From Lycium barbarum (taxonomy: Eukaryota > Streptophyta > Magnoliopsida > Solanales > Solanaceae), in NCBI RefSeq assembly GCF_019175385.1, contig NC_083338.1:67836712-67900711 (forward strand): DNA of 64,000 nt. Reading direction: 5' to 3'. This document shows positions 10,762-21,092 of this stretch, in pieces. The translations under genes were made by a program, and so were the position numbers. The notes under the pieces were generated by a model that saw only the letters and a program-made list of their open reading frames with translations, ran no database searches and was not told the DNA's origin. Positions within the stretch are counted from its first letter, which is position 1. Every line of letters starts with the position of its first letter.

Positions 10762-13613
10762 TGTCACGACCCATCCCCGTAGGCCGTGACTAGTGCCCGA
10801 ACTGGGCTCCCCTACGCGTTCATTTACCAAATTCAGCATACAGACGACTCGTATAAAAATGAATATCAGACATGGCTCCACACTGGTGCCTACAACCATA
10901 TATACTGCATAGAAGCCGGCAAGGCTATCATACTATACATAACGTACCAAAGCATACATACATGCGGCCGATAGGGCTGCCACGGCGGATGGGCCGCCCA
11001 AACGCAATTCACACAACGCGCCCAAACAAAACTGTACATTATCCACGTCTATGTCTACAGACCTCTAGTACGGAACAACAGAATCAGATGGCGGGACAGG
11101 GCCCCGCCGTACCCTGAATAAACATAAACATATACATCAGAAGAGTATGTACCCAAAACGTCGGCTCCGGGACAAAGGGAGCACTCCGAACAGCAAAAGG
11201 GAAATCCTACGCCGGTGGGTCACCAAAACGTGAATCTGTACCTGCGGGCATGAAAGGCAGCCCCCGAAGAAAGGGTGTCAGTACGAAAGATGTACTGAGT
11301 ATGCAAAGCATGAAGTACAGTAAACGAAGACATAACTGAAGTAAAATGTACAGAAGGTGAGGACAATAGCCAAAATACCAAAGTGTTGCATCTGACGTAC
11401 AAATCATACATAAAAGGTTCCGGAAGACAAATACAGCAATCAAAATTCCAAAATACTTTGCTTTCCTCTGAGGAACATTTCCGTCTCATACACACAGAAA
11501 ATCAACACACAATTACCGCGGCCAAGAGTCCCGCGGTCACTATCACACATACCGCGACCAAGTGTCCAGCGGTTAGCATCCCAAACCCGACATACCGCGG
11601 TCAGAGGTCCAGCGGTCAATGTCGCAGATACCGCGGTCAGGGGTCCAGCGGTCAACATCACATAGTGCGGCATACCGCGGTCAGGGGTCCAGCGGTCAAT
11701 GTCGCACACACCGCGGTCAGGGGTCCAACGGTCAATACCACACAGTGCGCACAATAATAGAAGTGCCAACTTTATTACTTTCCAAACATAAGTCACACAT
11801 GCCAGAATCATGCATCACACAAGAATCGTATATCAGGAAAAATACAGAAGGTAAGTAGCTTATCCAGAATATCAGAATACTTACTTTTATATCATACAAG
11901 AATAGCTCAAGTGAGACAAACGAAGGAAGTTTCGGAACTTGTGGGCCCACCTCGGGTCAAGTCGAGGTGGCGGATATAAATTACAAACATTGGACTCTAT
12001 GGAGTCATCCAAGAAAGTTTCAAAGCAATCCGAATACGCTTGTGGAAATTATGGATGTTTAGACACTTTTTCAACAAAACATAAGAATTATAGTTCAATT
12101 ACATTGAACGAATAGTATTCAAAATAAAACTCGGGTTTCAATGGACAGAATTGTTCCCTAGGCTCAAGTCTTGACCTAGTATACATAGGACATGCCAAAA
12201 GAAGGAAAGAGTGAGCTTTACATACCTTTCGCCCTTCTTACGCTTGCCCAAACTCAAATCCCGTTTGCTCCAAAATCTACACTTGGTCACAATCACCAAA
12301 TATGAATTTCAAGCTTTTAAGAATCCAAACTTAAGTACATATTTGTCTACCGAAATTTCGGCAGCATTTCCCCTATAAACTCGACATCCCCGAGAGTTAA
12401 CTCGGCCATAATATATCAATAATAACAACCCAACAATACCAACAATATCAACAATCATCACAAAACACGTTATGACATAAATAGTCTTCTTTTCTACATA
12501 GTTCAACAACTTCCATTCCAACTTCACAATTTTAAACTAGTATCAACATTTCCATGTTCATTAATTTACTTAAGACCATATAAATACGATTCGGGACCAT
12601 TCACATATAATTCGAGAGCGCTCCATATTATTCCACAAAATATGCCATAATTCCATCAAAACCATAATTCACCTAAAACTTCCAATCTTCCACATAATCA
12701 TTCACAACACATTTTCATCTTCCAATTTCATCAACAATCATCATAATTTGCATCTTTCAACTTCATTCTCATAGTTACATAGACTATAATAAAATCACAC
12801 ACTTTCCGACAACAACTTAGTAACAATTTTCTCATGCCAACTAAAACCATTAGCCTTCCATTTTCATCACAAGGCTACAACAACATGATTAACATACTAA
12901 ATAATTTAATGTATGATCCTCTCCCACTTAATGTTCACGGCCAACACTCATACATCCACAACATACAAAATTTTCATACTTTTCATTCATTCCTACATAC
13001 TATAACATATATAACATTCCATAACATGATAAGAACATGAAATTCTTACCTTTTTCCCAAGATTTCCACTTGCCACTAACGTTGTTCCCTTGCCAAAATA
13101 ATTATACCAAGTTGAAGAGCACCTTAAGATTAGTAGAAATTCAAAGGGAGATTAATTTTTGGACCAATAATTTAGGCTCAAGAAATTTTTCTTCTTTTTT
13201 TTTTTTTCTCTTTTAGTCGTGCCCCTCTTTTCTCCTCTCTTCTTGATTTTTCTTGAATCTTCTTGAATGAAAGTGAAGACTTAGCCCCCCTTATATTATT
13301 AATCACATGACAAATAAATTGGGCTTGGGCCAAGGCCATATGGCCGGCCACCCCATAGACTTGGGCCTAAATTTTCTCTTATTGTGTTGAGCCCAATTCA
13401 TTAAAAATCTCGTTTTGTGATTTCCGAAACTCATTTTCGAAATTCCAATTTTTCCCTTGGCCTCCTTCCATATTTCCACATCAATATTTTCCGTGAACAA
13501 CTTATATATTGAACAAAATCAAAATATGGCCTTGTCTTTAGCTTCTCACAATTATTTCAACCCCCCCTCCCCCTTTTTTTTCTTTCAAATATGCAAAATT
13601 GCGGGATATAACA
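10762..13613 (-). mobile_element. Solo LTR, minus strand, perfect target duplication
   Basis: Ends are TGTCACGACCC (left) and GGGATATAACA (right), with ACAAA on both sides (10757-10761 and 13614-13618). It belongs to the same family as 3096-6020, 35568-38483 and 50072-53204. Minus-strand features are the CCGAAATTTCGG box (12350-12361), the donor-like AAGGTAAG (13045-13052), the 3' hairpin region (about 11256-11308) and a CCGCGG array (11514-11745). No internal region or second LTR remains, so it is the product of recombination between two LTRs. Confidence 0.93.
11514..11745 (-). repeat. Six-unit CCGCGG palindrome array in solo LTR
   Basis: Units start near 11514, 11559, 11590, 11627, 11677 and 11708 and read approximately ACCGCGGTCAGGGGTCCAGC followed by GGTCAATGTCGCA. 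Each has a CCGCGG core and an offset CCAGCGG. The array lies between the splice-donor-like site and the 3' hairpin, as the arrays in LTR A do relative to their hairpin. Confidence 0.85.
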
Positions 13614-13618
13614 ACAAA

Positions 13619-14595
13619 GACAACACAAAAAAGCTATGCATTTTATTAATCTGGACTTTCCCTATTTCAAATGTACTCACCACATCAAAATAATGTAGAT
13701 TTAGAAATAGGTAAGATTTTGGTAATGAAGATTTTATCGAGCTCTTCATGGGCATCACTAATCTTACAAGCGGATAACATGGATGTAGATAATCCAACAA
13801 TAAAGAAAAAAAAAAGAAAAATATATCCAACAAACGAGATGAAAAAAGAACTTACCCGAACTGATACATCAAAAATTCCCAATTCTGGCTTAGCAGAGTA
13901 GAGACATGAAGTTAACCTGGAATAGAGAATGCAGGGGAAGGATCAAAATGTTCAAAGTACGCTTGTTTTCAGATGTAATACAAGAACCCAAACAAGAAGG
14001 AAAAGAAGATCATGGATTTATCAGTAAATTAATTGTTAATTATCAAAGTAGCCATGTTCTTACGGCATAATTGAGGAAAAATATACCTGGAACCCTCAAT
14101 TTTGGGATGTCGTTCTCGACATTCTTCTCTATTATCTTCCAATATAAGTAGTTGTTAATAAGAATCCAATACCGGTAAAATCGAAAATAAAATTCTATAG
14201 CTACGGCGATGGAATTGAAGATGAGAAAAGGTGAAGGTGAGATGATTCTAGAATATATTGAATAAGAGAATCAGCTATGAATAGATAGCTTTTAAAGAGA
14301 GGAAATCAAGGGAATTTAATTAAAAGATAAGGGTATGAAAAGTAATTAGAAATTTATTGGTACTCTAAATGTAGCACATAGTACAAAAAAATGAAGCATG
14401 TGTTCATCCTCCTACTGTCATTTCTATAATATAAAAAATATTCTATCTATATCTATCCATATATTATAAAAACATGAATATAAATGTTAGTTGATCAAAA
14501 TAGCCTTAAAATATTGATCGGTTTTAATACCCTTTATAAGCTAATTTGTTCTTCCAAATATATGACTTCTATTGAGATCGGATATACGAAGACCC
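13619..14595 (-). other. Unassigned island with exon-like pieces
   Basis: This is the only long stretch not placed in a recognised repeat. On the minus strand a 61-base piece (13856-13916) is preceded by TCTATTCCAG and followed by GTAAGTTC, with an open frame reading LTSCLYSAKPELGIFDVSVR. Upstream, another piece ends CCAG at 14087 before GTATAT. A third, near 13690-13755, follows an AG and precedes GTGAGTAC. They could be the 5' end of a host gene cut by the Tat-type insertion, or another old mobile element. I do not recognise the product and see no certain start codon. Confidence 0.3.
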
Positions 14596-14802
14596 TGTTC
14601 TAGTCTAATTGTCATAGTTTAGTATTGTAGTTATGGTAAATATAAGATTTGTAGTCCTATTATAATAGGATTACCTTATTAAACTAGGTTAAGGAGGATC
14701 TTACTTGTATATAAGGAGGTCATTATGATGAATACAAAGCGGAAAGAATTCTCCTATTATTCTTGTCTCTCATAAATTCTCGTTCTTGTCTTGATTTTAA
14801 CA
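14596..14802 (+). mobile_element. 5' LTR of a Copia element
   Basis: It ends TTGATTTTAACA just before a tRNA-Met primer site and contains a TATA-like GTATATAAGG near 14706. The TGTTCTAG start at 14596 is the best TG match giving a plausible length (207 bases). No target duplication or 3' LTR is visible, so the left end is approximate. Confidence 0.65.
14706..14714 (+). promoter_or_regulatory. TATA-like box in Copia LTR
   Basis: GTATATAAG lies about 95 bases before the LTR end, a normal promoter position for a short Copia LTR. Confidence 0.5.
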
Positions 14803-14815
14803 TGGTATTAGAGCC
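14803..14815 (+). other. Primer binding site, tRNA-Met type (Copia)
   Basis: TGGTATTAGAGCC directly follows the LTR end AACA; one base differs from the common TGGTATCAGAGC. Confidence 0.85.
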
Positions 14816-14847
14816 ACGTTAGAAAAAAAACACAAAAACCCTAAAGC

Positions 14848-15640
14848 AATGGCAGGTGACGAAAAGGAAGAAACTAGCGATAAAAGCAAAGGAATCGTTG
14901 GTTAAGATAATAAAACCCAAAGAAAAACAATCTCTCCCTATAAAATTACGTCGAATGATAATCAAGGAATTGTGGTGACCCAAGTCCATTGAAGGGTGAG
15001 AATTATGAAGAATGGGCTAAGATCCATGAGAACATCACTCAGAGTGACAAAGAAGTTCGGCTTCGTCGATGGTACGATCAAGAAGCCTGATGAAGAGTCT
15101 CCGAACTTGGAAGATTGGTGGACTATAAACTCATTGTTGGTACCGTGGATTTGAAACACCATAGAACCAACAATTCGCTCAATGATTTCACATAAAGAGG
15201 AAGCGGAAGAATTGTGGACAGGCATCTGAGAAGGGTTTGCCGTTATTAACGACCCTCAGATACAACAACTAAAGGCAGAACTTGCAGAGTGCAAGCAGAA
15301 GGTAAGGACTATAGTGGATTACTATGGAAAACTCACTAAGTTGTGGGAAGAATTGACAAATTACGAACAGATTCCGACTTGTACATGCAGAAAGTGCACG
15401 TGCAATCTAGGAATGGTCCTAGATGCCAAAAGAGAAGAAGAAAAAATGCATAGTTTCCTCATGGGATTGGATGAGGTCGAACATACTGGCCCAAGAACCA
15501 TTTCCATCATCGAACAAGGTCTATTCGGAGCTGGTACAAAATGAACGTGTGAGAGGAATCACACTGAAAATGAAGGATCGGAGTGAAGCCATGGCTTTTG
15601 CCGTGCAAGGGAGAAACCCTTATAGGGACCAAAGTTAAGG
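14848..15640 (+). pseudogene. Copia gag, broken
   Basis: The reading starts at ATGGCAGGTGACG shortly after the primer site and carries typical Copia gag features: NYEEWAKI near 15003, a region with EEAEELW near 15198, then YYGKLTKLWEELTNYE, a paired CxC (TCTCRKCTC) and MHSFLMGLDE (15314-15544). Frame changes and stops occur near 14903, 15150 and 15230 and after 15541, so no single frame encodes it. Its role would be to form the virus-like particle. It continues in a broken frame to the zinc knuckle. Confidence 0.85.
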
Positions 15641-16150
15641 GGAAAATGATGGTGGGTTCTGCACACATTGTAAGAGATCCGGATATGTTGTGGACAGATG
15701 CTTTTGACTCATTGGTTATCCGGATTGGTTTCCTTGAAATAAAAAAGGATAAAGAAAAATAGAAGGTAGAGGGCGTGGACAACAACAACAACAGAGGGAT
15801 GGATCGGGATCCGATTGTGGAAGAGAAGACCATCGGGCTAACGTCGTGGTTGCCAAAGAAGGAATTAAGGAGGAGACTGGATCGGTCTCCAAAAATCATC
15901 TTGGATTATTGACTCTGGTGCTACAAACCATATGACAGGTAATCCGGAGGAACTAAGCAATCAACGAGACATTCCTAAGTGTCTAGTTAGACTTTTGGAT
16001 GGAAGTAGCTCGGTGGCCTTGAGAGAAGGAACAACCCGGGTTGAAGGTTATTCTTTAATTTCTGGATTTAACATGCAATTTAATTTTTGTGTCACCCCTT
16101 ATTGATCATTTAGATTGCGATGTAAAATTTAACAAAATTATGTGTGTTAT
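15641..16150 (+). pseudogene. Copia zinc knuckle and protease, broken
   Basis: A nucleocapsid-type knuckle reads CTHCKRSGYVVDRC near 15658-15700; the usual His is Tyr here, so zinc binding would be lost. A glutamine- and glycine-rich stretch follows. The aspartic protease motif WIIDSGATNHMTG is at about 15902-15940, its catalytic DSG intact but in a frame separated by stops from gag. The reading is cut at 16150 by the solo LTR and resumes at 18588. Confidence 0.85.
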
Positions 16151-18582
16151 TGTTACACCTCGGAAAATTTCCCGTTGGTACGCAAGTAAATGAACTAATG
16201 ATGTGTGCGAGGAGTGCGAGTGTATAATGTTTCATGGGAAATGTATGAAAAGGGATGTGGATGATTAGAATGAAAAGTCGAGAAATGAGAAAAATTGAAA
16301 GTTGGAAAAACTGCCCAGTGGTCGTATATTGCAAAATACGGACCGTAAAGTGCAACACGGTCCGTAAACTGGCAGTCGTAAACTGCCATGCAAAAGCTTC
16401 AGCTTTCTGCCCAGTGGTCGTATAGTGCAAAATATGGACCGTAAAGTGCAATACGGTCCGTAAACTTGAAGTCGTAAACTGGCATGTCCAACTTCAACTT
16501 TCTGCCAGCTGAGGAAGAGGTATAATACGACCTGGTGGACGGACCGTAAAGTGATTTACGGCCCGTAAACCATGGTCGTAAATCACCATGCATGCAGGCC
16601 AAAGTCTCTGGTCCTGCTTAAGCTTAAAAACGACCACGAGGGATGGTCCGTAAAGTGGAATACGGACCGTAAACCTCCATGGACTACCACTGTTCACCCA
16701 GCACAGATTTTCCAATTCATTAAATATGAGGATCAAGACTTATTTTATTTCATTACAACATTACACCACTTCTCTCTAGAACTTCTCTCTACATTTATTA
16801 TATGAGTTTTCAAGGATTGTAAGCCATCAATAACATTAAGACAAGTGAATCAAGGATAAGGGAATCATCAAGGATCATTCAAGTCAAGAAATCCAAATGG
16901 AGAAAAACTAGGGTTTTGCTCAAAGAAGAGTATTATCAACCAAAGCTTGTTCCTACAACTTCTAAGGTAAGATTCATGGTTTTTACAAGATGTTTAAGGT
17001 ATTGGAGAATTAAAATACATGGATTGTAGAAAATGTGGTCAACTAGGTCATGAATGATTAATAGTGACATTTTGAGAAATAGTTTGAATTGAGTTGTGAA
17101 TGTTGTTGTGTTGTGATATGAATGTGTTATAAATGGTATTAAGATCATGAACTAAACACTTTAGATGAATGGACGAAGTTGGGTATTATGACCATGAATG
17201 TGGGTGAATTAGAGGCAAATTGAGGAATCTAGATAATGTGGATAATGTGAATGACTAATGGCCATTGTTATGATATTGATGAAGGTATAAACACTAGCAT
17301 TGGAAGGGAACGTGCAAGTGTAGAATAGTTCGACGAAAAGGTATGTAAGGCTAACCCTTCTTTCATAAGGCATGGTTCTTGGCCAAATTCCTAATTCCTC
17401 TATATGAGTATCTTGTCTTCACATGGTTGGCATTCCGAGCTCATAAGCTCACGACCCTTGATATGTACTATGATTATACTATGTTCCTGGCATGACGAGT
17501 AAGTCCAAAATGTAGATGTAACGATAATGATGAGGATAGTAATGATGATGAGAGTAAAATGAGATTAGAGATGCTTACGAGCTATGAGATATGTATATGT
17601 ATGCCTATGAAGGGCTATGATAAGACCCCGAGCTTATGATGCCGGGAAAGACTATATGTATATGACTATGTATAAAGTATGTATACGATTACGAAATGCG
17701 CGCACACCTCTGCAGATGGTACGGATAACCCTGATGCCTTGGTAGGGCCAGGTATGCATAATCTTGAGCCTTGGTTGGCCAAGTATATATATATACAAAA
17801 CATCGATCCTATAAGGTCGGGTATGCTATGTAAATGCTATGTATATGAAATGATTATGTATATAAAATGAATATGAATGTGATAAGACTATGTATAAGGA
17901 TACGAATAAGGACATGTATACGAATATGAGCACAAGTATGGTACGATTATTATTATGGGATACGAACGACGATGTATGCAAGTAAGCGACATGATGATGA
18001 TGATATTACTGTCTCCCCTCCTATGCTATTTTCATATGATATCTATTATGCTTCTATATTGATGTTGATCATGCTTTACATACTCAGTACATTCTTCGTA
18101 CTGACGTCCTTTTGTTTGTGGACGCTGCGTCATGCCCGCAGGTGGACAGGGAGACAGACTTGATCCATAGCTGCTTATTCAGAGAGTGCATAGCAGAGCT
18201 CCATTTCTTTCGGAGCCGTAGCTTTTGGGTACTTATTCTTTTGTGTATATAATTATAGGCATAGCGGGGTCCTGTCCCGCTCATACGATATGTCATACTC
18301 TTAGAGGCTCGTAGTCATGTGTATGTGGGTAGAGATGTTCGGCCATGTCGGCCCATGTTTTGTATATCTCTTGGTAGCCACGTCGGCCTTGTACTTATGA
18401 TGTGGCACAGATACCTATGATATGTTAAATGATGATGGTCGTCTAAGGGGATCAATATGATTAATGATAAGAAAAGCACGAATTGACTTATGGCTCACCT
18501 AGATGTTATGTTATGTACGATAAGGGGGTGCTCGGGTGGGGTAGCACCGAGTGCTCGTCGTGGCCCTAGCCGGGTCGTGACA
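16151..18582 (+). mobile_element. Solo LTR inside Copia pol, perfect target duplication
   Basis: It begins TGTTACACCTCGG and ends CGGGTCGTGACA. GTTAT flanks it on both sides (16146-16150 and 18583-18587). It belongs to a different family from 35568 and 50072, shared with 44597 and 48174. It carries an array of TACGGACCGTA palindromes (16316-16678), the donor-like AAGGTAAG (16964-16971) and the hairpin pair (18084-18129) in its CGTCC..GGACG form. Confidence 0.95.
16316..16678 (+). repeat. Palindrome array TACGGACCGTA in solo LTR 16151
   Basis: About four units, each pairing a copy of ACGGACCGTAAAGTG with ACGGTCCGTAAAC or a close variant, near 16336, 16433, 16541 and 16645. The first two units are near-duplicates about 97 bases apart that share the preceding CTGCCCAGTGGTCGTAT. 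The array ends about 290 bases before the donor-like site. Confidence 0.85.
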
Positions 18583-18587
18583 GTTAT

Positions 18588-19560
18588 ACAGGATCCCACC
18601 ATGAGGAAGCTGATTGGAATGGGTGAACGTCTAGGTGGACTTTACTATTTCCGGAATGTGTTACGGATACGAGCTATGAAGGCTGAGGCAGTTGACTGGT
18701 TTTATCTTTGGCACAAACGGTTGGGTCATCCTTCAACAAAAGTAACGAAGTCGATTACGGCATTAGGCCTAAAAGAGAGTAGTATTAGATCAGATAAAGA
18801 ATGCAATATATGCCTAAGGGAAAGACAAACAAGGAGTGTTTTTCCTTAAAGTGATAATATAGCTTCGGATATTTTTGATATGATTCATTGTAATTTATGG
18901 GGACCGTATAAAACTCCTTTCTCCTGTGGTGCTTCATATTTTTTTACTATTGTAGATGATCATTCGCGGGCCGTGTGAATTTTTCTTTTAGCCGATTAGA
19001 AAGAGGCGTCCCAAACCTTGAAGAATTTCTTCGCTTTGGTGGATAGGTAATTTGGTAAATGGGTGAAGATAGTTAGAAGTGATAACATAACTAATTTCAC
19101 TTGTATGAAGAATTACTTCTTTTAACATGGAATTCTTTTCCAAACGTATTGCACAGGAACACCTCAACAAAATGGAAGAGTCGTAAACACCATCACAGTC
19201 TCAACGTAGCACGAGCACTGCGATTTCAAGGTCACCTTCCGATCAAATTTTGGGGAGAATGTATTTTGACTGTGGGATATTCGATCAACAGAACGTCGTC
19301 TTCGGTTTTGAATGGGATAATCCCCTATGAAATTTATACGGGGAGGCACCTCGACATGATCACCTAAGGGTTATAGGGTCTTTGTGCGACGCACACACAA
19401 AGGGAAGTACAAAGGAAAAGTTTGAAAGCCAGAGTCATAGGCATTTTTTCTTGGGATACCCCTGCGAAAATAAGGGTTGGACATTGTTTGACTTGGATAA
19501 CAACAAATATTTGGTCTCAAGAGACGTGGACTTTACGAGACTAAGTTTTTGTTTGCTGTA
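18588..19560 (+). pseudogene. Copia integrase, broken
   Basis: After the solo LTR the Copia reading resumes with MRKLIGMGERLGGLYYF and the pre-integrase motif FYLWHKRLGHPS (about 18699-18734), followed by a CNICLRERQTR zinc-binding end. The catalytic core continues with NLWGPYKTPF and FTIVDDHSRAV (about 18894-18976), then in other frames VRSDN near 19075, [19 protein letters not shown] (about 19204-19260) and [16 protein letters not shown]. Stops and frame changes near 18847, 18976 and 19120 disable it. It would insert the cDNA into the host chromosome. Confidence 0.87.
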
Positions 19561-20132
19561 GGATCAAGTAACTTAGTAGAAAACCTAAAAGTGATCTCGG
19601 ACAAAGGAGATTCTACGGAAAAAGGCCTTCTGAACATAGACGAAACAGAGGAAGAAAGAAACTAACACCGCGTAGAAGAAGACCAGACAGATAACGTAGG
19701 TACGGTTGAAACCCGAATAAACGAAGTCAGAACATCGGTTACCGGACCTACAAACTAGCCAGATTTCGACCGGACAGATGCTGATCTAAACAGACACAAT
19801 ATGGAGAAATTCATATAGAAGGGGTCCGAACTGCCAAAATGCACCCGAAGGAGCAAATAGGTCGGGGTAAACGTCAGAAGCATGAATCGATTCGGCTGCG
19901 TGACTATGTCATTGAAACATTCTAGAAACAAAGTCTATCAACTTGTCCACTTGATCCTCATCAACCCTCATGTGCGTTTTATCCTATATCTCACTTTATA
20001 TGATGTGATAATTTTTCTTCAAAACACCAAAGTTTTCTTGCAACAGTTACCACCGAAAACAAGCCAAAAACCTTCTCGGATGCAATGAAAAAGGAACATT
20101 AGCGGAAAACCATGCAGCCAAAGATCTAAGCA
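19561..20132 (+). pseudogene. Decayed Copia integrase-RT linker
   Basis: Between integrase and reverse transcriptase lies an acidic, frame-broken stretch (readings such as GDSTEKGLLNIDETEEE near 19605), as expected of the variable linker in Copia polyproteins. No conserved motif could be placed. Confidence 0.5.
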
Positions 20133-20685
20133 TTGGAGATTAATGGAACAAGGACTCTAGAAACTTTTCCATCGGATAAGAGAGCCCTTGGATATAGATG
20201 GGTGTACAAGATAAAGTACAACTCTGATGAAACCATCGATCGATATAAAGCTCGTTTGGTCATCTTCGAAAATAAACAGGAAGAAGGAATTGACTACAAT
20301 GAAACATTTACTCTGGGTTCTAAGGTAGTAAAGGTTCGGACCTCCTTGGCAATTGCGAATTTGTGAAATTGGGAGTCGCATCAGATGGATGTTCATAATG
20401 CTTTCTTACATTACACAGTGACCTTACAGAGGAAGTATATATGAAATTGTCATCGGGCTTCCGTGTTCCTAGTCTGGAAAAAGTGTGTCGACTTCGAAAG
20501 TCTTTGTATGGATTGAGGCAACCTTCAAAGTGCTGGTTTGCGAAATTGTCAAGCGCTTTGCTGAATGTTTTTGGTTCAAACAGTCATACTTGGATTACTC
20601 TCTGTTTACTATGCAGCAGGAAAGTATGTAGCTCAACGTCTTATTCTATGTGGATGACTTGATTATCTCCGAAAATGACCATAAT
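20133..20685 (+). pseudogene. Copia reverse transcriptase, N-terminal half
   Basis: Typical Copia RT motifs appear in order: RALGYRWVYKIKYNSDETI and RYKARLVIF (about 20180-20270), GIDYNETF (20289-20312), HQMDVHNAFL (about 20379-20408), KVCRLRKSLYGLRQPSKCW (about 20478-20534) and the active-site FYVDDLIIS with YVDD at 20647-20658. At least two frame changes separate these blocks. The frame ends at 20685, where another LTR has inserted, so RNase H and the 3' LTR of this element are not in the window. Confidence 0.88.
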
Positions 20686-21092
20686 TGTTACATCCCATGT
20701 TTTCGTACGTTAGGTTGCATTGTAAGTTAGTCGACATAAGCTCGAAGGACAAGATTATTTTTTAGGCTATAAGTATTTATGCTATGTTTAACAAATAATA
20801 AGTGTCATGAAGGTTAAAGGTTAAACGAATCGAAGAGTATAAGTTTCATCAGTGTAATACTCAGGCTTTCAGCCTAGGGTTTGAACAGCTAGACATATGT
20901 AAGTAGACCCGAGCCTCGAATAATTTTGGTCATATCCGAGTACGCAAATAAAGAGCCCGGTTTATAAAAAGATGAAGACCCAAAATGATTTCAGACTTAA
21001 AAGTGTGACGACAATGGTTGGAAATAATATTTTGTGTGTGCCAAAAGAGGCAATGAACTAGTACTATATCATATGATCATGATAACGAGTAT
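20686..21092 (+). mobile_element. 5' stub of a long LTR
   Basis: It starts TGTTACATCCCATGTTTTCG, the typical start of the long LTRs in this window, inserted in the Copia RT. After about 410 bases it is interrupted by the Ogre-type LTR at 21098. The remaining part would lie beyond that element, outside the window. ATAAT precedes it (20681-20685). Confidence 0.65.
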
